From: Edolisoma coerulescens
Lineage: Eukaryota > Chordata > Aves > Passeriformes > Campephagidae
DNA: 64,000 nt
NCBI GenBank assembly: GCA_013397115.1
Contig: VWZW01002539.1
Location: 124,001 to 188,000, forward strand
Direction: 5' to 3'
In this document: positions 13,891 through 27,009 of the stretch, piece by piece
How positions within the stretch are numbered: the first letter of the stretch is position 1
Layout: each line of letters begins with the position of its first letter
Made by a program: the position numbers and the translations under genes
The notes under the pieces: model-generated
Database searches by the model: none
What the model was told of the DNA's origin: nothing
What the model saw: only the letters and a program-made list of their open reading frames with translations

Positions 13891-15530
13891 GGGAACATCT
13901 GTCATCCAATAGCAGCAAACACCATCTGCTTTTGTATCACCATATTCCTACTTACTTGAACAAATGGAGCTCAAGGGACACTGGACACTGCTTAAGAAAA
14001 AACAAAATGTATTAAGACTTGTTACTTTGCCCTTTTGCACATTTGGAACAGCTATAATAAAAGGCTTTGCTCACAAAAGCTTTCATTAGAGTAATTTGCT
14101 ATTTGTGCTCTCTCTGCTACAGTTTCAGAATTATATCATTTTTCTCTAACCAGCTCATGGAAACTATCCAAACTCGTTATGAAATAACTCACCTCCCATT
14201 ACTCCCGACCTTAGCCAGTAGCCTACATCCTTTTTCAAGACGGTATCAAGAGTCTTTCTTGATCTTTTCAGCTCCTGCCCAGAAGAATGGCTGGTCCAGC
14301 CTTCTGCATCTCTTTGCTGGTACTAAAACAAAAGAACTGCAAAGGCGGCACAGTATCAGGCAAAAAATCTTCTCTGGAAGATTAAAGTAGACCTTTGGAA
14401 TTTTGCCAAAAGAAATTTACAGCTGAGTTCGTTTGAACACTTTGTACAGTTCATAATTTATAGTGACTTCTTATTAATAATTTTAATGTCTGGAGGAAAA
14501 TGAAATTATTCTCTACTGCATTGTGGAGTCAAATTTTAAAGATGTTCAAATTATCCAACTACATAATTGTTCCTCTTCTGGCTTTTGACTATGACTGTTC
14601 CTTCTGTTACTTGATTAAACAGATAGCAGAGCATGTGTCCTGGTCTGAAGTAGGAAATGGTTCTTCAGGAAGCTTTGGGAAATCTATCACTTCTCTCACT
14701 ACTCCAACGTACTCTAAAGGCAGTTAATGATAACAGTTGATGCTGTGCTTTCCAAATTTAGCCCTCGAGGGATTGATGTGCTGAGTGTCCCCAGAAGAGT
14801 ACTTGACTGGAAAATCAAACTTAGGTACAGCGTAGAAAAGGATGCTCGAGTAGGCCAAATGAACCAAGTACAAACACAGATCCAAGAGCTAAGAGGAAAC
14901 TAGTGGAGAAGTAGAACAGCTCATATAAATCTAGAGAGACAAAAATATGTTTATCTGGAATCTTGGAATTCAAAGTCAATTTGTATCTAGTGCTTGGTTC
15001 AACTTTTCAGACAACATTTTACAGTGTTTGTCATTTGCTATACAATTTATACATTTTATTATAATTTATGAAAACAGTCTCTCTGTTTCCCTAAATATGT
15101 ACAGAGGCAAGGCCTGTAGACAGGCTTTGTACATATTTGACCAATTACATCCATGCACAAACCCCCTCAAAGAATAAAGCATTTTATTTGAAATGCCTTT
15201 AAGCTCCCAGATGAAGTGCCAGCTTTAAAGCAACCAGCATTTCTAAAACCCCAAAGTCTTCATATGAGTTCCACACTTGCATCTCTGTTCTCACCATAAA
15301 AATGAAAAGTGACCTCTCAAGTTAATGGTTAATATTATTTGTGCCTCACAATAGCACTTGAGAACCTCAATGACTGTTCCCACTCTATTTAGAACCGTGC
15401 AATACCTGTCATACGAGGCTGTCCTGTAGGTTTAGGTTATTAGCTCCTAACAGACTGGGGATAGGAGGAGAAATAAGCTCTGAGAGATGAAATGTTACAG
15501 CTCTGTTGAATTTCAATTCAGCAAATGGCA
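13891..15530. other. Intergenic, no gene recognised
   Basis: AT-rich unique sequence with nothing that can be supported as a gene or repeat. Confidence 0.7.
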
Positions 15531-15995
15531 CGACGGAACAGGTTAACTCCTAAATTATCACGGAAACTGGAGCAGCCTCCGAAGTGAGACTCGCGTACTT
15601 GCGCGTCATTGTTTAAAACTATCTTCTAAGTCGGAAGACTGAAAGAAAGTTTTGCATCTCCTTGCAAGCTGAAAGAAAATAAGAATTTGTTAAAATTCCC
15701 AATGAGCACATCTGGAATAGCCTCCAGTATTTTGCTGCCAACCTTCAGAGCCAGACACTGTGAGGTTTTTCTGGTTTTATCTGTACCACGGGCCGTGATA
15801 CAGCACGGACATAATTGAGCTGTTCCTGACCACTCTGCCTCAGCTGCTGAAAACAGGATCCTCATTAGTGCTGACATTAGTGCAAGCTTATTTATCTCAC
15901 TCTCCCTCCGCTGGATTACCACCATGCTTCTCAGAATGTCTTCTCAGCCTCAAATTAAATTGCAAATTATAATGTAAATTAAATTGTTCCTTTTT
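15530..15995. promoter_or_regulatory. Candidate conserved noncoding element with paired homeobox-type repeats
   Basis: The segment starts with an unusual CpG cluster for this AT-rich region (CACGACGGAAC, CTCGCGTACTTGCGCGTCATTG). It continues with a direct repeat of CATTAGTGC at 15863-15871 and 15875-15883. It ends in a duplicated AAATTAAATTG at 15952-15962 and 15976-15986 flanking CAAATTATAATG. A 99-codon minus-strand ORF here has no recognisable homology. Dense, spaced homeodomain-type cores and high complexity suggest an enhancer; this is inference. Confidence 0.35.
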
Positions 15996-17940
15996 CCTGG
16001 CTATCTTTGGTTTCAAGAAGGCCATACTTCCCAAACAAACAGTACCATAAGGCCTTGGAAAAAAAGACATGGGGAGAAGCCACTGGTCTTCTTTTGGCAG
16101 AAAATCAACCGGATAAAAAGGTTTCTGTCAAGATCACACCTCTAGATTACCATCATCTAATATTTTTTGACATAAATCAGAGGTAGTTAAATCCTTCGAA
16201 GAGGTACTTCAAAATAATCCAGGTTACTTTAAATATTAGTAAAAGTATTTTGATTTGTTGTTTTTGGGTTTTTTTCCTAAATGAATGCTCTTTAGCACAA
16301 ATTTCATGAATATCTTTGCCATCAAATTTTAGGGATCAGTAACCTCTGCTGAAGAAAGGGCAAGTCTTGATGAGAAACTTTAATGAATCTGCACTGGGGG
16401 GCATTAACCTCCTTGCTGTGATTTGCTGGAGCCTGAGCAGGGCCCAGCCCAGCAGCTTTACTAAAGACTGGCTGACAAAAACAAGTCCTGCATATGGGAT
16501 GTGAAATGAGTCAGGAAAACATCCTTCTTTACAAGGCTGCATGGCACACAGGCTATTCCCTTGGATAATTTCCAATCATTAACCATTTCCTTAGTATTGA
16601 ACCCTTCAGTGCCTGTGAGTGCCCACCAGCACTCTCCACTGCTGCACAGCCACCGCTCTATGTTCTGTAAGTAATGTGTGCTGAGGCTGTGCCACATGGG
16701 GCTTTTAAGATATCCCCTAAACAGAAAATGTTCTCTGAAACTTTTTTTGGTTAAGTTCCTGGAAAGAATTATGGAGTGGTTTTTTTTTCCTTTTCATAGA
16801 AGACAAGTTCCAAAGTGACAATTTCATTCTTGCAGTAGTAAAAGGAATTTGAACTTGCCCTAATAACGGAGTACTTTAGGGCAGTGTACAAAAACTTTTG
16901 AGATAAAGATATAGATGCAGATGATATAGATATGAGCTTTTCCGGACTTTTTAAAAGACTTAAGGAGTCTTTCAGAGGTCACATGCAGTAGATATCTACT
17001 CACTGGTGCTGAAATAACAGCCTCTTTTCTCCTGCTGTTTGCAACTGATACAGGCTAAGCCCCTTTCCCTCTTTATCTGAAGGCCTTTATATTCTTTAAC
17101 ACGTAAATTACAAAAGGAAAACAAATCCTTTCTGGTACAAGCCAAAGGTGGATGACATTTATAATTGTCCTTGCTGGGAATATCAAAACAGGCAGTGCAA
17201 TCCTTATTACTGCAGGAATAGGAATAAATCCTTGTTTGATAGTTTGCTGATTCCCAGATGATCTCTCAGAAAGGATAAATTGCCAACTTTCTTCACTTCC
17301 AGTCACTGGCATATTTGCATATATCAAATGAAAATACATGAAAAAATAAGGATTCAAAATAAGAGATCAGTGTTCTAGCATAGAAGGCAAGCAAAATATA
17401 ACCTATGACAAAGAAGATCCCACATATTTATAGTGCAACTTCTGGCCAAATTCCACTGGATGACACTGGCAGGCTGGTGTTTCAAATCCATGTTCAGTAC
17501 ATGTGTGATTCATTTAATTCATCCATATGGGATTCTGAATACTTATTTTTAATTAACAACATCTTTTTCAGTAATAAATTAATAACTAGTTATAACAAAA
17601 ATAATCCAAATTTGTGACGGTAAATGGAGGTAAGGAATTCTGACTCTTTGTATATTACGTCAGTAAAATTAGCCTATTAGACAAAAATGGCAGGAAATCA
17701 GAAGGAACTAAACCCCTACTTGTATCCAGGAAGAAATTGCAGTGCTGGAAGCTCTGCTCATGCAACTGAGAGCTTCAGCCACTACAGTACTCTGTCTTTC
17801 TGTGGTTCACAGCTCCAGCTTTCCACCCCTCTTTCCACAAAGGAAAGTTTCATTTCTGGTCTGTGCACTGCAGCCATGTTAACTAATTAATGAGACGGAA
17901 ACTCTCCTTTTCCATGGAGAAGACAATTCAAACACAAGAG
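15996..17940. other. Intergenic, no gene recognised
   Basis: Unique AT-rich sequence. A short GATATAGAT-like stretch occurs near 16905-16935. Nothing else is seen. Confidence 0.7.
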
Positions 17941-18240
17941 CAGGCTGGGCGAGACTGGAGTTCTGGCCCATGTTAAACCCCTCACCCCGCATCCCTCTGC
18001 TGGGGCGGGGTATCCCTCCCGCTATCCCAGCAGCACAAGTGTCGGGTCAGAGCTGACAGCCAGATCCCACCACAGCCTGCCCATGCCCCTTGCACTCTCC
18101 CTCCTCCCAAAAGTGCCTGGCAGAGCACCCTCTGACTGAGAGCAGCATTGGCAGCTGTGGAGATGGAGGGAGAAGCGCTTGCTTGGGGCAGCCCAGCGTG
18201 CACGCGCCCGTGCACGCCTCTATCAGAAGGTATATCAAAG
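17940..18240. other. GC-rich patch with GC box
   Basis: About 300 bp of markedly higher GC than the flanks, including CTGGGGCGGGGTATCCCTCCC (GC box) and a CpG-bearing alternation, GTGCACGCGCCCGTGCACGC, at about 18198-18217. The open minus-strand frame (146 codons, 17982-18422) is explained by composition and has no homology that I recognise. It could be a distal regulatory element or the promoter of an unrecognised transcript. Confidence 0.35.
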
Positions 18241-21200
18241 CCACAAAATATCAAAGACTGTTTTTCCTCTCCAACTCCCTGCCTGTTGTTTTTTCTCCAA
18301 ACATGAGTCCATCTGCGTCTTCCCAAGCTATGGACATGCGGTGACATCTGCGTCACTTTGAAAAAAGCATTTGTGTGTTTGCTTCTCACGGGAAGTGGGA
18401 ATTGCCAAGAAATAATTGTCAAGACCCTTTGTTGTTTTTCCCTTTTTGTACCTGTTATTTCTCACCAACGCAAATCCGATTTAAGCTCACAGAGTTATGG
18501 GGAATAAGGTTCTTGAAGCATCAGAACAAATATTCTTGATTGCAAAGGATATCTGTTTACTCCATGAGGTCACACAGATAACCCATATCTACACTGAGCT
18601 CTCACTGACATCACTGTACTTCCTGTGTGGTAGCAAAGTTCTTAGGGCAGCTCTTAGGGCTCATACACTGTATTAGTCACTCAGAGATAGTCAGACTGAT
18701 GGATAGTTCTAAGTATTCCCAAGACAGCACTGGAGACAGAGACAAGACCATTTCTGTAAACTGTTGTGGGACAGAAGCAGTGAATATGTTATTTTCGGAA
18801 AAGCTGAACCTGGTGGTTCAAGGAAAATAGTAACAGCTTTTGAAGCAAAATTGCCAAAGTGAAATAACACATTACCATCATTCAGATTTAGTGCTTCCTT
18901 ACAGTTTTGATAGAAATACCACTTCAGGTGCAAATCTCCCAAAGAGGGCAAATTGTCATCATCAACAAGCTTCTACTTTATACTACATTTGCATAAATAC
19001 AGATAAACCCTGGTGAAATGAGTCACTCTAAATACACGGTACAGGGTAGAGAGGAGAATTTGACCCACTGCATAGTCACTGTGCTTCTCAGATTTAATTC
19101 ATTTTGCAGTAGTGAAGAGAATATGATGGTGAATGGGACAGCAAAGAAGTATCCAGGTACCACTGGAGCCATTTCTGCTCCTGAGCCTGTGATGTTTCTA
19201 CTGCATTCTGCACTTAGTGAGGTCACTGATGGGCACGAATCTGTGCATCATATCCTGTCTTTATCTCAGAAAGATGAAACAATGAGCCACTCCTTGCTAT
19301 AAAATACCTGCCTTTCACAATTCTGCCTCTTTTCCATCATCACGATTAATTTATTTCAAGGCAGCTAAGAAGTGTGAAACATTTGGTTTCAACTCTGCAA
19401 AAGATGTGAGATTTTCCTGAGGAAAACCAAGCCACACAATGATAACACTGTTGATTAAAACCACAACATCTACCATCCAATGCAGTTTATGACTTATCCC
19501 TTCTGTGGCAGGAGGGACATTATTTTGATAGTGGGGATGATAAATTATGGAAAGAAATTAAAATCTTTTATCCAAACCTTTCAGATGTATCCTTAAAAAA
19601 AACCCATCAGTTCTTCATTAATTTTCCTTTTTCTTTGGAGATTGCATTTGTGAGTTGCAGCTCATCCTTAAGTAATAAAAGTTTACTTGCACACAAGGGA
19701 ACTGTAGCACGAAACATGCAAAATGATGAGATGAGAATATAAAGTAAAAACATTTAAATATTTTGGCTTCTCAAGACCAAATTATCTTTTCAATCGCATT
19801 TAAAATCTCCTTTACATTCCCCAAAGTAAGAACTTCTGGCTCAACAGCCAAAAATACAGACTTATGGGAATGGAGTACAATTTCATAAATATTGGTATTT
19901 ATCTGCAGAAGCTCCCAGACTAGCAAGCAAAGTCACAGGTTTATCCATCAAATGAAAATCTATCAAATCTTATCTATTAGTGGAATTATGTAGCAGGTTG
20001 GTATTAATCTGAGACAGCTATCTGGTGGAAAGAAATCATCTTTCTACAGGAGTATCCCTGGTGCTCACAAGACCTCTGTTTTAAATCACATTCCCAAAGT
20101 ACTAGAAAGTTAGGGGAAGAGATAGATTTCCTCTGAGGCAGTCCTGTCTCTGGGCACCAGTAGCTTTTTCTTCCAGACAGGATTACCCTGTGGGAGTTGC
20201 ATGAACTTTCTTTGAAGGACAATTTTTGTTTCAGAATAGCTCAGACTGTTCTGAGCTGCAGGTATTTTGAAAATAAAATTAAGTTTCCATACAAGGTTAA
20301 AAATATTCCCTGAGCCCTCTCCCACATCAGACTGCAGGAGCTGGACACTACTGTGCTATCAATACAGTCAGTATGTTTTTCAGGAGCAAAATACTAACAT
20401 TGAGTTAGAACACTTGAAATAAGTTTGCTAACTACTTTTGCTTCCTTTCTTGGTCATGGCTCTGAGAGTGTTTGTTTAAATGAGGAGGAAAATGAATAGA
20501 TTCCCCAGACTTCCTTCCATTGCCAGCAAACACAGCGCTCACCATCGGCCTTTGCATAACATGTGGTGAAAAGGGAAAAATTAGATTCTCCTGTTAGAGT
20601 ACTTGTTGTCTGTCACTACTTTGCTTTTCACTTTTCCTACAAATGTATACTTAGGGCCACTTCAGTTTCTACTGACTTCTGTAGAGACTTAGAGAAACAT
20701 CTTCGGTCTAAATTCTGCTCTCTCATGAGCTGGCATTAATCCCGAGCTTTCCCACCACCCTGACAGCAACGCTGAGGAGGAACAGGGACATGGCAGTGTG
20801 GGACTGTCCCGAGGGTGAGAGCTTTTATTGGGGAGGTTTAGTCAACCACAGCAAAAGTGTGGTGTTGAGAAGAGAAGGAAGGCACTCCAGCCTCCCCCTT
20901 CTGCTGGGCTGCGGAGCTGCCTGGAAGTGGCACATTAAAAGGCTCTTTGAAGAGTGAGCTGTGCCCCCTGCTCTGTGGACAAGGATCACATCTCGGCCTC
21001 AGCACTGACAGATCAATCCCTTTCAAAGGACATTAAAACTCTTACATGCAAATAAAAAAGCTTCCTTCCTCAACTTCTGGGATATATAACTTCCAAGAAG
21101 GAATTTTAATGCAGTGTGCACACATCATTTCCTACCAGATTGCAGAGATAGACTTTACAGAGATAAAGACAACAGTATTAACTATGTGTTAACTTCATAT

Positions 21201-24200
21201 CCCTTTTCAATGAATTTCTGTCTCATCCCCACATGTCAAACATCTGTGAACAATTCTGCCAAAGCTCTGGAACCTGGCTAGGAACTACCAGGCGTCAGGG
21301 AAAGCATCTGTGCTCTGGATAGCAGCGTGTAAGAATGGTACTGCTCGTCTGCCTGTGGACCCCAGGCCACGACACCTGTTTGATGGGATGAATTGGAAGG
21401 CAGAACGATGAGAGGCTCTCTGAGAAAAGCCATGGCATACCCCAAAACCAGCTTTTCTCCTTTCACTCCCCTGCTTTTATGCCCTGCTCATATTTCTTCA
21501 GTTATTTAACTTCTTTAATCTGATAAACATTAATAAAGCAGCAAGTTCTCCTCCCAGCAGTGAATTTTTTAATCATTTCTTTAGACAGTGAGCTTACAGT
21601 CTGCTCCTCTGCCAGGGTCAGACAGCTCAGATTACACAGCCACCTTCCTGCACTAGCACCCAGGGATTTATTGAGAAAGTTTCTATTCTGCTTTGCAGTC
21701 AGTGAAAATCAACAAGACCAGCAGCACAAGCAGCTTTGTTGTAATGCCCTGTTCTGAAGAGAACATTGTTTTTGATTACTCAAATGTTTTTACCTTTAAT
21801 GGTTTTCTTTAAATTGCTTCATTTCATTGTGTTGTGCTTAGCTCACTGACTAATCTGCTCCGCTGAGGAAAGAAGTATCGGTTGTATTTTTCTCATTTTT
21901 GAAATAAAAACAGATTAAGTTGAATTCAAATTACCCATTTTTCCAACAAGGAAGAACATAAATATTAAGAAAGCTTTCCTCATCAGTTTGAAGCCCTTTT
22001 TTTCTCTGTTTACAGCTCTTTTTATTTGAGCTCCGTGAACATTTGCGTGGGCAAAGCCGTGTTGGCATGAACCATACACAGAGAGAATTTCAGGCCTGTA
22101 ACAGAGTTGCTATCTCCGAATTAGATTCTTGATTAAATAAACCACATTTTGACAACCTTAGAGTTGCCTTATAAAGGTCAAGACCAGAGATTCAGATTCA
22201 GCCAGAAAAGAGAAACACTCTGTACAAAACACAAAGGCTTGGTCCGTGTCCCAAGGACCTTTGTTAAGCAGCACAGATCTGTGAGCAGAACACAGTGAGA
22301 TCAAAAGGAGAGCAACAAACCAGAAGCAGCAGCGTGCGTGGTCAGATAATGATGGCTCTCTGTTGCTATTGACTCGTGTCTCTAAGTGCTGCCAAAGAAG
22401 AGTTTCCTGAGGGAGGTGTGAATAGGAGAGGGTATTTTGCTCTTGCACTGGAGTGTAATGTATTTTCAAGCACTGGTGATGATGCAAGCAAGAACGAAAT
22501 GGAATATGGTGAAATGTGGTGAGAACACCGAGATATCAGAAAAGAACCTTACCCTTGAGCTGGAAGCTGGCAGGTCGATGTGCAGAGGGACATTTCTCCA
22601 ATTCCTTCCAAAAGAAACTAAAACTAGGAGGGCAAAGTCAGGCAAGGTAAGAAAGTTAGGCTGTCTCCACACTGTTCTTGCAGTAGTGGGTAAGACATGT
22701 GAGCTCGATGCTAGCAGAGGGAAAGGAGCAAGAGAGCAGAGAGAGTCCAGCCTGAGGCAGGAGAGCTGTTTGCTCTGGGAGCATCATTATAAATCCAGCT
22801 GCATTTTTTCTATTTGTATTTTGTGGCTGCCAGGTTTTTAAGCGAATCATACTAACACCTTCCTGGGACCGTGCAGAGCTACAGCTGAAGCTCCAGCACC
22901 AGCAGGATGCTGGTTCTCTGCTGCCTGGTGCTGTCCCCTCCTGAGATGGTCATTGACACCCAGACTCTCGATGAGGGCATGAAAACTGTGTCTCTTTTCA
23001 ACAGGACTCCTAATTTTTTTTATATATATTCACAGTATTTTGTTATATTTATCTTTCCACTGGATGTACCTGATGCTGGCTAGTGAATTTGAAGGGTCCT
23101 GGAGTTGCAGGAACTGACAGATATTCAAAGACACAGATAAACACAAACTGAAAGATATTTCAGATGTTTCACCCCCCTCCTTTTTTTTACTAACTTGTAG
23201 TAAGAGCTTCAGAAATTATTTTTTATTACTATTCATGAGCATAACTCTTCAGAAACAGCAAGAATCCTGGGGGAATTAAAAATTAAAAAAAAAAGAAGAA
23301 GAAGAAGAAAGAAGCTCTGTTTTTGAATGAGGGAGGCTGTCTCAATCTGAAGCTTTCCTGCTGAGATGTGAAGTGACCAAACTGTCCTAATGCTTTGAGC
23401 CACTTGGAATGGAAAACAGCTGGAAATGCAGGGACCCCTGAAGCAAGTAAGGCCTGTTAGCAAGTGGAAACAATAGTACCATGCATGTTTCAGCTCGATG
23501 CTCAGCTGGGCTGTATCTGTGGTAAAATCTACTTTCTGCAAGTTTTTACGACTGGAAAGTACTTGGGAGAACTTGCAGCATTCACTTTCAATTTTACCAG
23601 CTTGTTTAAAAACAACTTGTATTTATTTCCTTTCCTTATTAGTAACTATAAACATTATAGAATTCCAATTCCTGTTCCTTTTGTTTCTATAGATACAGAT
23701 ACATTCATATCCTTTTCTTGTTCTACACTTTCCATTCTAAATAATTCATACTCTAGCAAGCAATAGAATTACAAGATTACATGAATGCCAAAATTTGTTT
23801 TACCTGGTTGTAATATTAAACTCCACGCGTAAGTTAAAATGAATATTAGTCCATATAAAATCAACATCTTTCAACCTCACTAAAAATCCAAAACCACCAA
23901 GAAGACTGACATGGTTTGTGCTGGTTTTTTCCTTTTGCTGGTTTTCATTCTGTATTCTCTTACCTCCCCTGAGTACTTTTAAGTAGCAAAATATGGCCAG
24001 ACTTTTATTCACACACAGAGATCAAGAAATTAAGAGTCAGCCACTAAGTATTTAGAGGGAAGAGCTGTGATTTATATCCCATAAACTAACAAAAATATTT
24101 TGCCTAAGACAGAAATGCTGGAAGGATAAATCAATCCACATCTGAAAGACAAACAGCAGATTAAAAGAAGACATAAATTTATCAGAAGAGCTACTCTGGT

Positions 24201-26990
24201 CAATTAGCAATGACATGTTTGGTTTCCTTTACGTTGAAAGCATCTGTGGTGGCAAACGTTTCCTGATTTACCCTGGGTTTTCAGGGCCTGAAAGTAAGAC
24301 GAAAAGATGCGATTTAGGGGGCCTGAAGTAGCTGTTTTCCTTTTAATACAGAATGCAATCCTGTCAATACAAATTTAATCAGCTGTGAGATTTTCCTCAC
24401 AAAACCCATAATTCAGCTGTCACAGAAAAAACAGATTTTGGCAGTTCTAATCAAAAGGCACACACTGCAAACTCAGATAACACAGTATAAATGAATCTGA
24501 AGCCTGTATAAATGGACTGAAGTCCAGTACTGCAATACTTCTCTGCCTATGCTTTTGCCTGTTAGTGTCACTGTACTGGCAGGGTGTAGGTAGCATAAAA
24601 TTCTCAGAAAACACAGAAACTCTTCTACATCACTAACAAGGGAAAACAAAATGGCAGAGAAAGACTATGTCCCACACACACAAAATCCTGCTTTTCAGTC
24701 CATTTTGCACCTCTGTCACCCAGTCTCACATGGAAAGGAGGAAAACAGCAGGGAGTATGTATGTCCTCAGTGGAGGATGAACTGAGAAGCCAGGCTGCAG
24801 CCTGCAAGCACTCAGCTGTCCTCGCAGGCTGGCCCATGCTGTGTCACTTTTCATTTCCTCAGGGGTGCTTGTATTACTATTTGAGCCATGAGAACACCAC
24901 ACAAACTTCTTTCCACATAAACATTTTACTCTGGAAATAAATAAAATGAAAATAAATTCAATAAGCTCAAATAAAAACTGGGGTTTTTTCAAGGTTCTAA
25001 AAAGAGACCAGACTTAGAAGCCAGAAAGCAGGAATGTCAGGCACAGCCGGTAGCTTACAAGCAGCTGGAAGGAGTTTTAGGCTCATCAAGAGTCTCCTTA
25101 TTATTGTTCCGTATTGGAACAGTTTAGCAAAATTACGTGCTTATTTCCATCCTTCTGTCCCCACATTCCTCACTCTTTCTGGCAGCTTTCATCTCATACA
25201 GTTTGAATCTCCCCTGCTCTAAAATCAACACTGAAGGCCTCAAAAGTGGGGTGCCACAGCAGTGAACAGGCAGGGATGAGCCAGCTACCTGTTTTTGGGG
25301 CTGAGTGGCCGAGGTTCTCCTTCGGGACAAGCCCAGGCCAGCAGATCAGACAGCCACCAGTGAGGTACACGCTGTTTTTAGATGCTCACATGATCCATTC
25401 GGGAGCAAAGGTGCCAAATGAGGGCTGCCACATTATTGACACCACCCCTTCTGTCTCTCCTAGGACCAGGTATAACCTGCCAGAACTGAGTGTGGAACCC
25501 CTGTGGCTGTAGAAAGACAGATTAAAAATCAGCTCCCTGGTGATTTAGAAGACTAAATGTAATGCCAAACCCGAGTGACTCATTTGATGTAGTTTTAGCT
25601 ATGACAGAAGCTTTTTCTATAACCTAAGTCAAATCCCATGAACTTTCCATTTTGCTACAGACACCTGCAGTCCAAGACTTGTGACAACTATTGCTGTCCT
25701 CACTGATCTAATGGATGGACTATGATCAATAAAAAAGCTCAAAAGCAATGCAAATGATATTTGGATTCCAAAAAAAATGGATTTAATTAGTCCCTTGTAT
25801 TGGTTTTACAGCAGCACGTGAAGTACCAACTATGCTAAAGGCTGCAGAAACACATGGCCATGGACAGCCCCTGCCTCAGAAACCCAACGGTGTGCAACCT
25901 GCCAGTGATGAAATGTAAGTAGCAATTTCAGAAATGTAGCACCAAATGTGAAAAGACAGTTAGTTATCACAATTTGGACACAGCAGCTCTTATAGTACTT
26001 GCTAATTTCCTGAGAAACACAGCTTCACTTTTTCAGGAAGGCAGGGTGATGCTGACCCCAAGCTATTTGATGGGAGAATCTAAAGATCCATTTCACTGAT
26101 TTGCTCTAATAGTTTTCTTCTTTTATTTACCAGAGAGAAACTAGTTACCAAGTATCAAAAGGTTTTGAAAGCTCCAAGTGCTCACATCAGCCAAAGCTTT
26201 AAAGAAAGAGGTGAGGAGGCAGGAACAGGCATTGTGGGGAAAACCTCTCCATGAGATTGCTGCTGACTTGGGATCAGCAATAGTACATTGTGAATACTCT
26301 CATTCAGACTCCCTTGGCCAAACAAATGTCTACACCACAGATGGCTTCCGGGACAGGTATGAAAACTGAAGGAGAACATGGCAGGATCCTGAGTACGCCA
26401 TACCCCTCCAAAAAAAAAAAAAAATCAAATGGGATAGACAGAAATAAACACACACTCCTGTTTAACAACCTCTTTTCAGTCTGACTGTTCTCATACATTT
26501 TCTTCTTGAGTTTAATTAAAGTGCCATGCAAACCCATTATATTCATTTAGCAGTGCTGCAGTGAGCCTTAGTCACAAACTAATCTCTTACATATTTCCCT
26601 TTCATATTGTTCAGAACAGTACAAATTTTGTGGTTATACCTTTAGGTTGTAACATCACTGTATTTACTGTTCAATTTTCTGTTGCTCTTTCACAATCAAA
26701 GATTAATGTTTTCTTGTAATACCAGAATATGTCTGTGCATTTCTAAAATGCCCTCAAAACAATTTTTATGCCCACTGCATAATACTTCACCAGCTCTGTG
26801 CCACTAAAATATTCTTCATGTGATCTATTAAAGCAGAAATTCATATGTTCACTACTAAGATTCCAAAATATGAAGAAGTAAAATAATACCACTTTAACAG
26901 GTAGGAACCCTAAACCTCAGTAAGATAAAATTTAAAAGAACCAAACTAAGCAAAACATGTCTTGAAATTCCATATAAGATCCCCAAGACA
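18241..26990. other. Intergenic, no gene recognised
   Basis: A long stretch without supportable genes. A (GAA)n-type microsatellite following an A-run lies at about 23285-23314. ORFs up to 134 codons (22437-22841 +) lack domains or splice context. Confidence 0.7.
23285..23314. repeat. A-run and (GAA)n microsatellite
   Basis: Ten A residues followed by five GAA units and a further AGAAG. Purine-only on the + strand. Confidence 0.9.
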
Positions 26991-27009
26991 GAGAAGAAGC
27001 AAGCATTGT

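Noticed and set aside
17982..18422. 146-codon minus-strand ORF over the GC-rich patch
   Set aside because: Open frame explained by local GC content. No domain or convincing start context.
22437..22841. 134-codon + strand ORF
   Set aside because: No homology recognised and the composition resembles the surrounding sequence.
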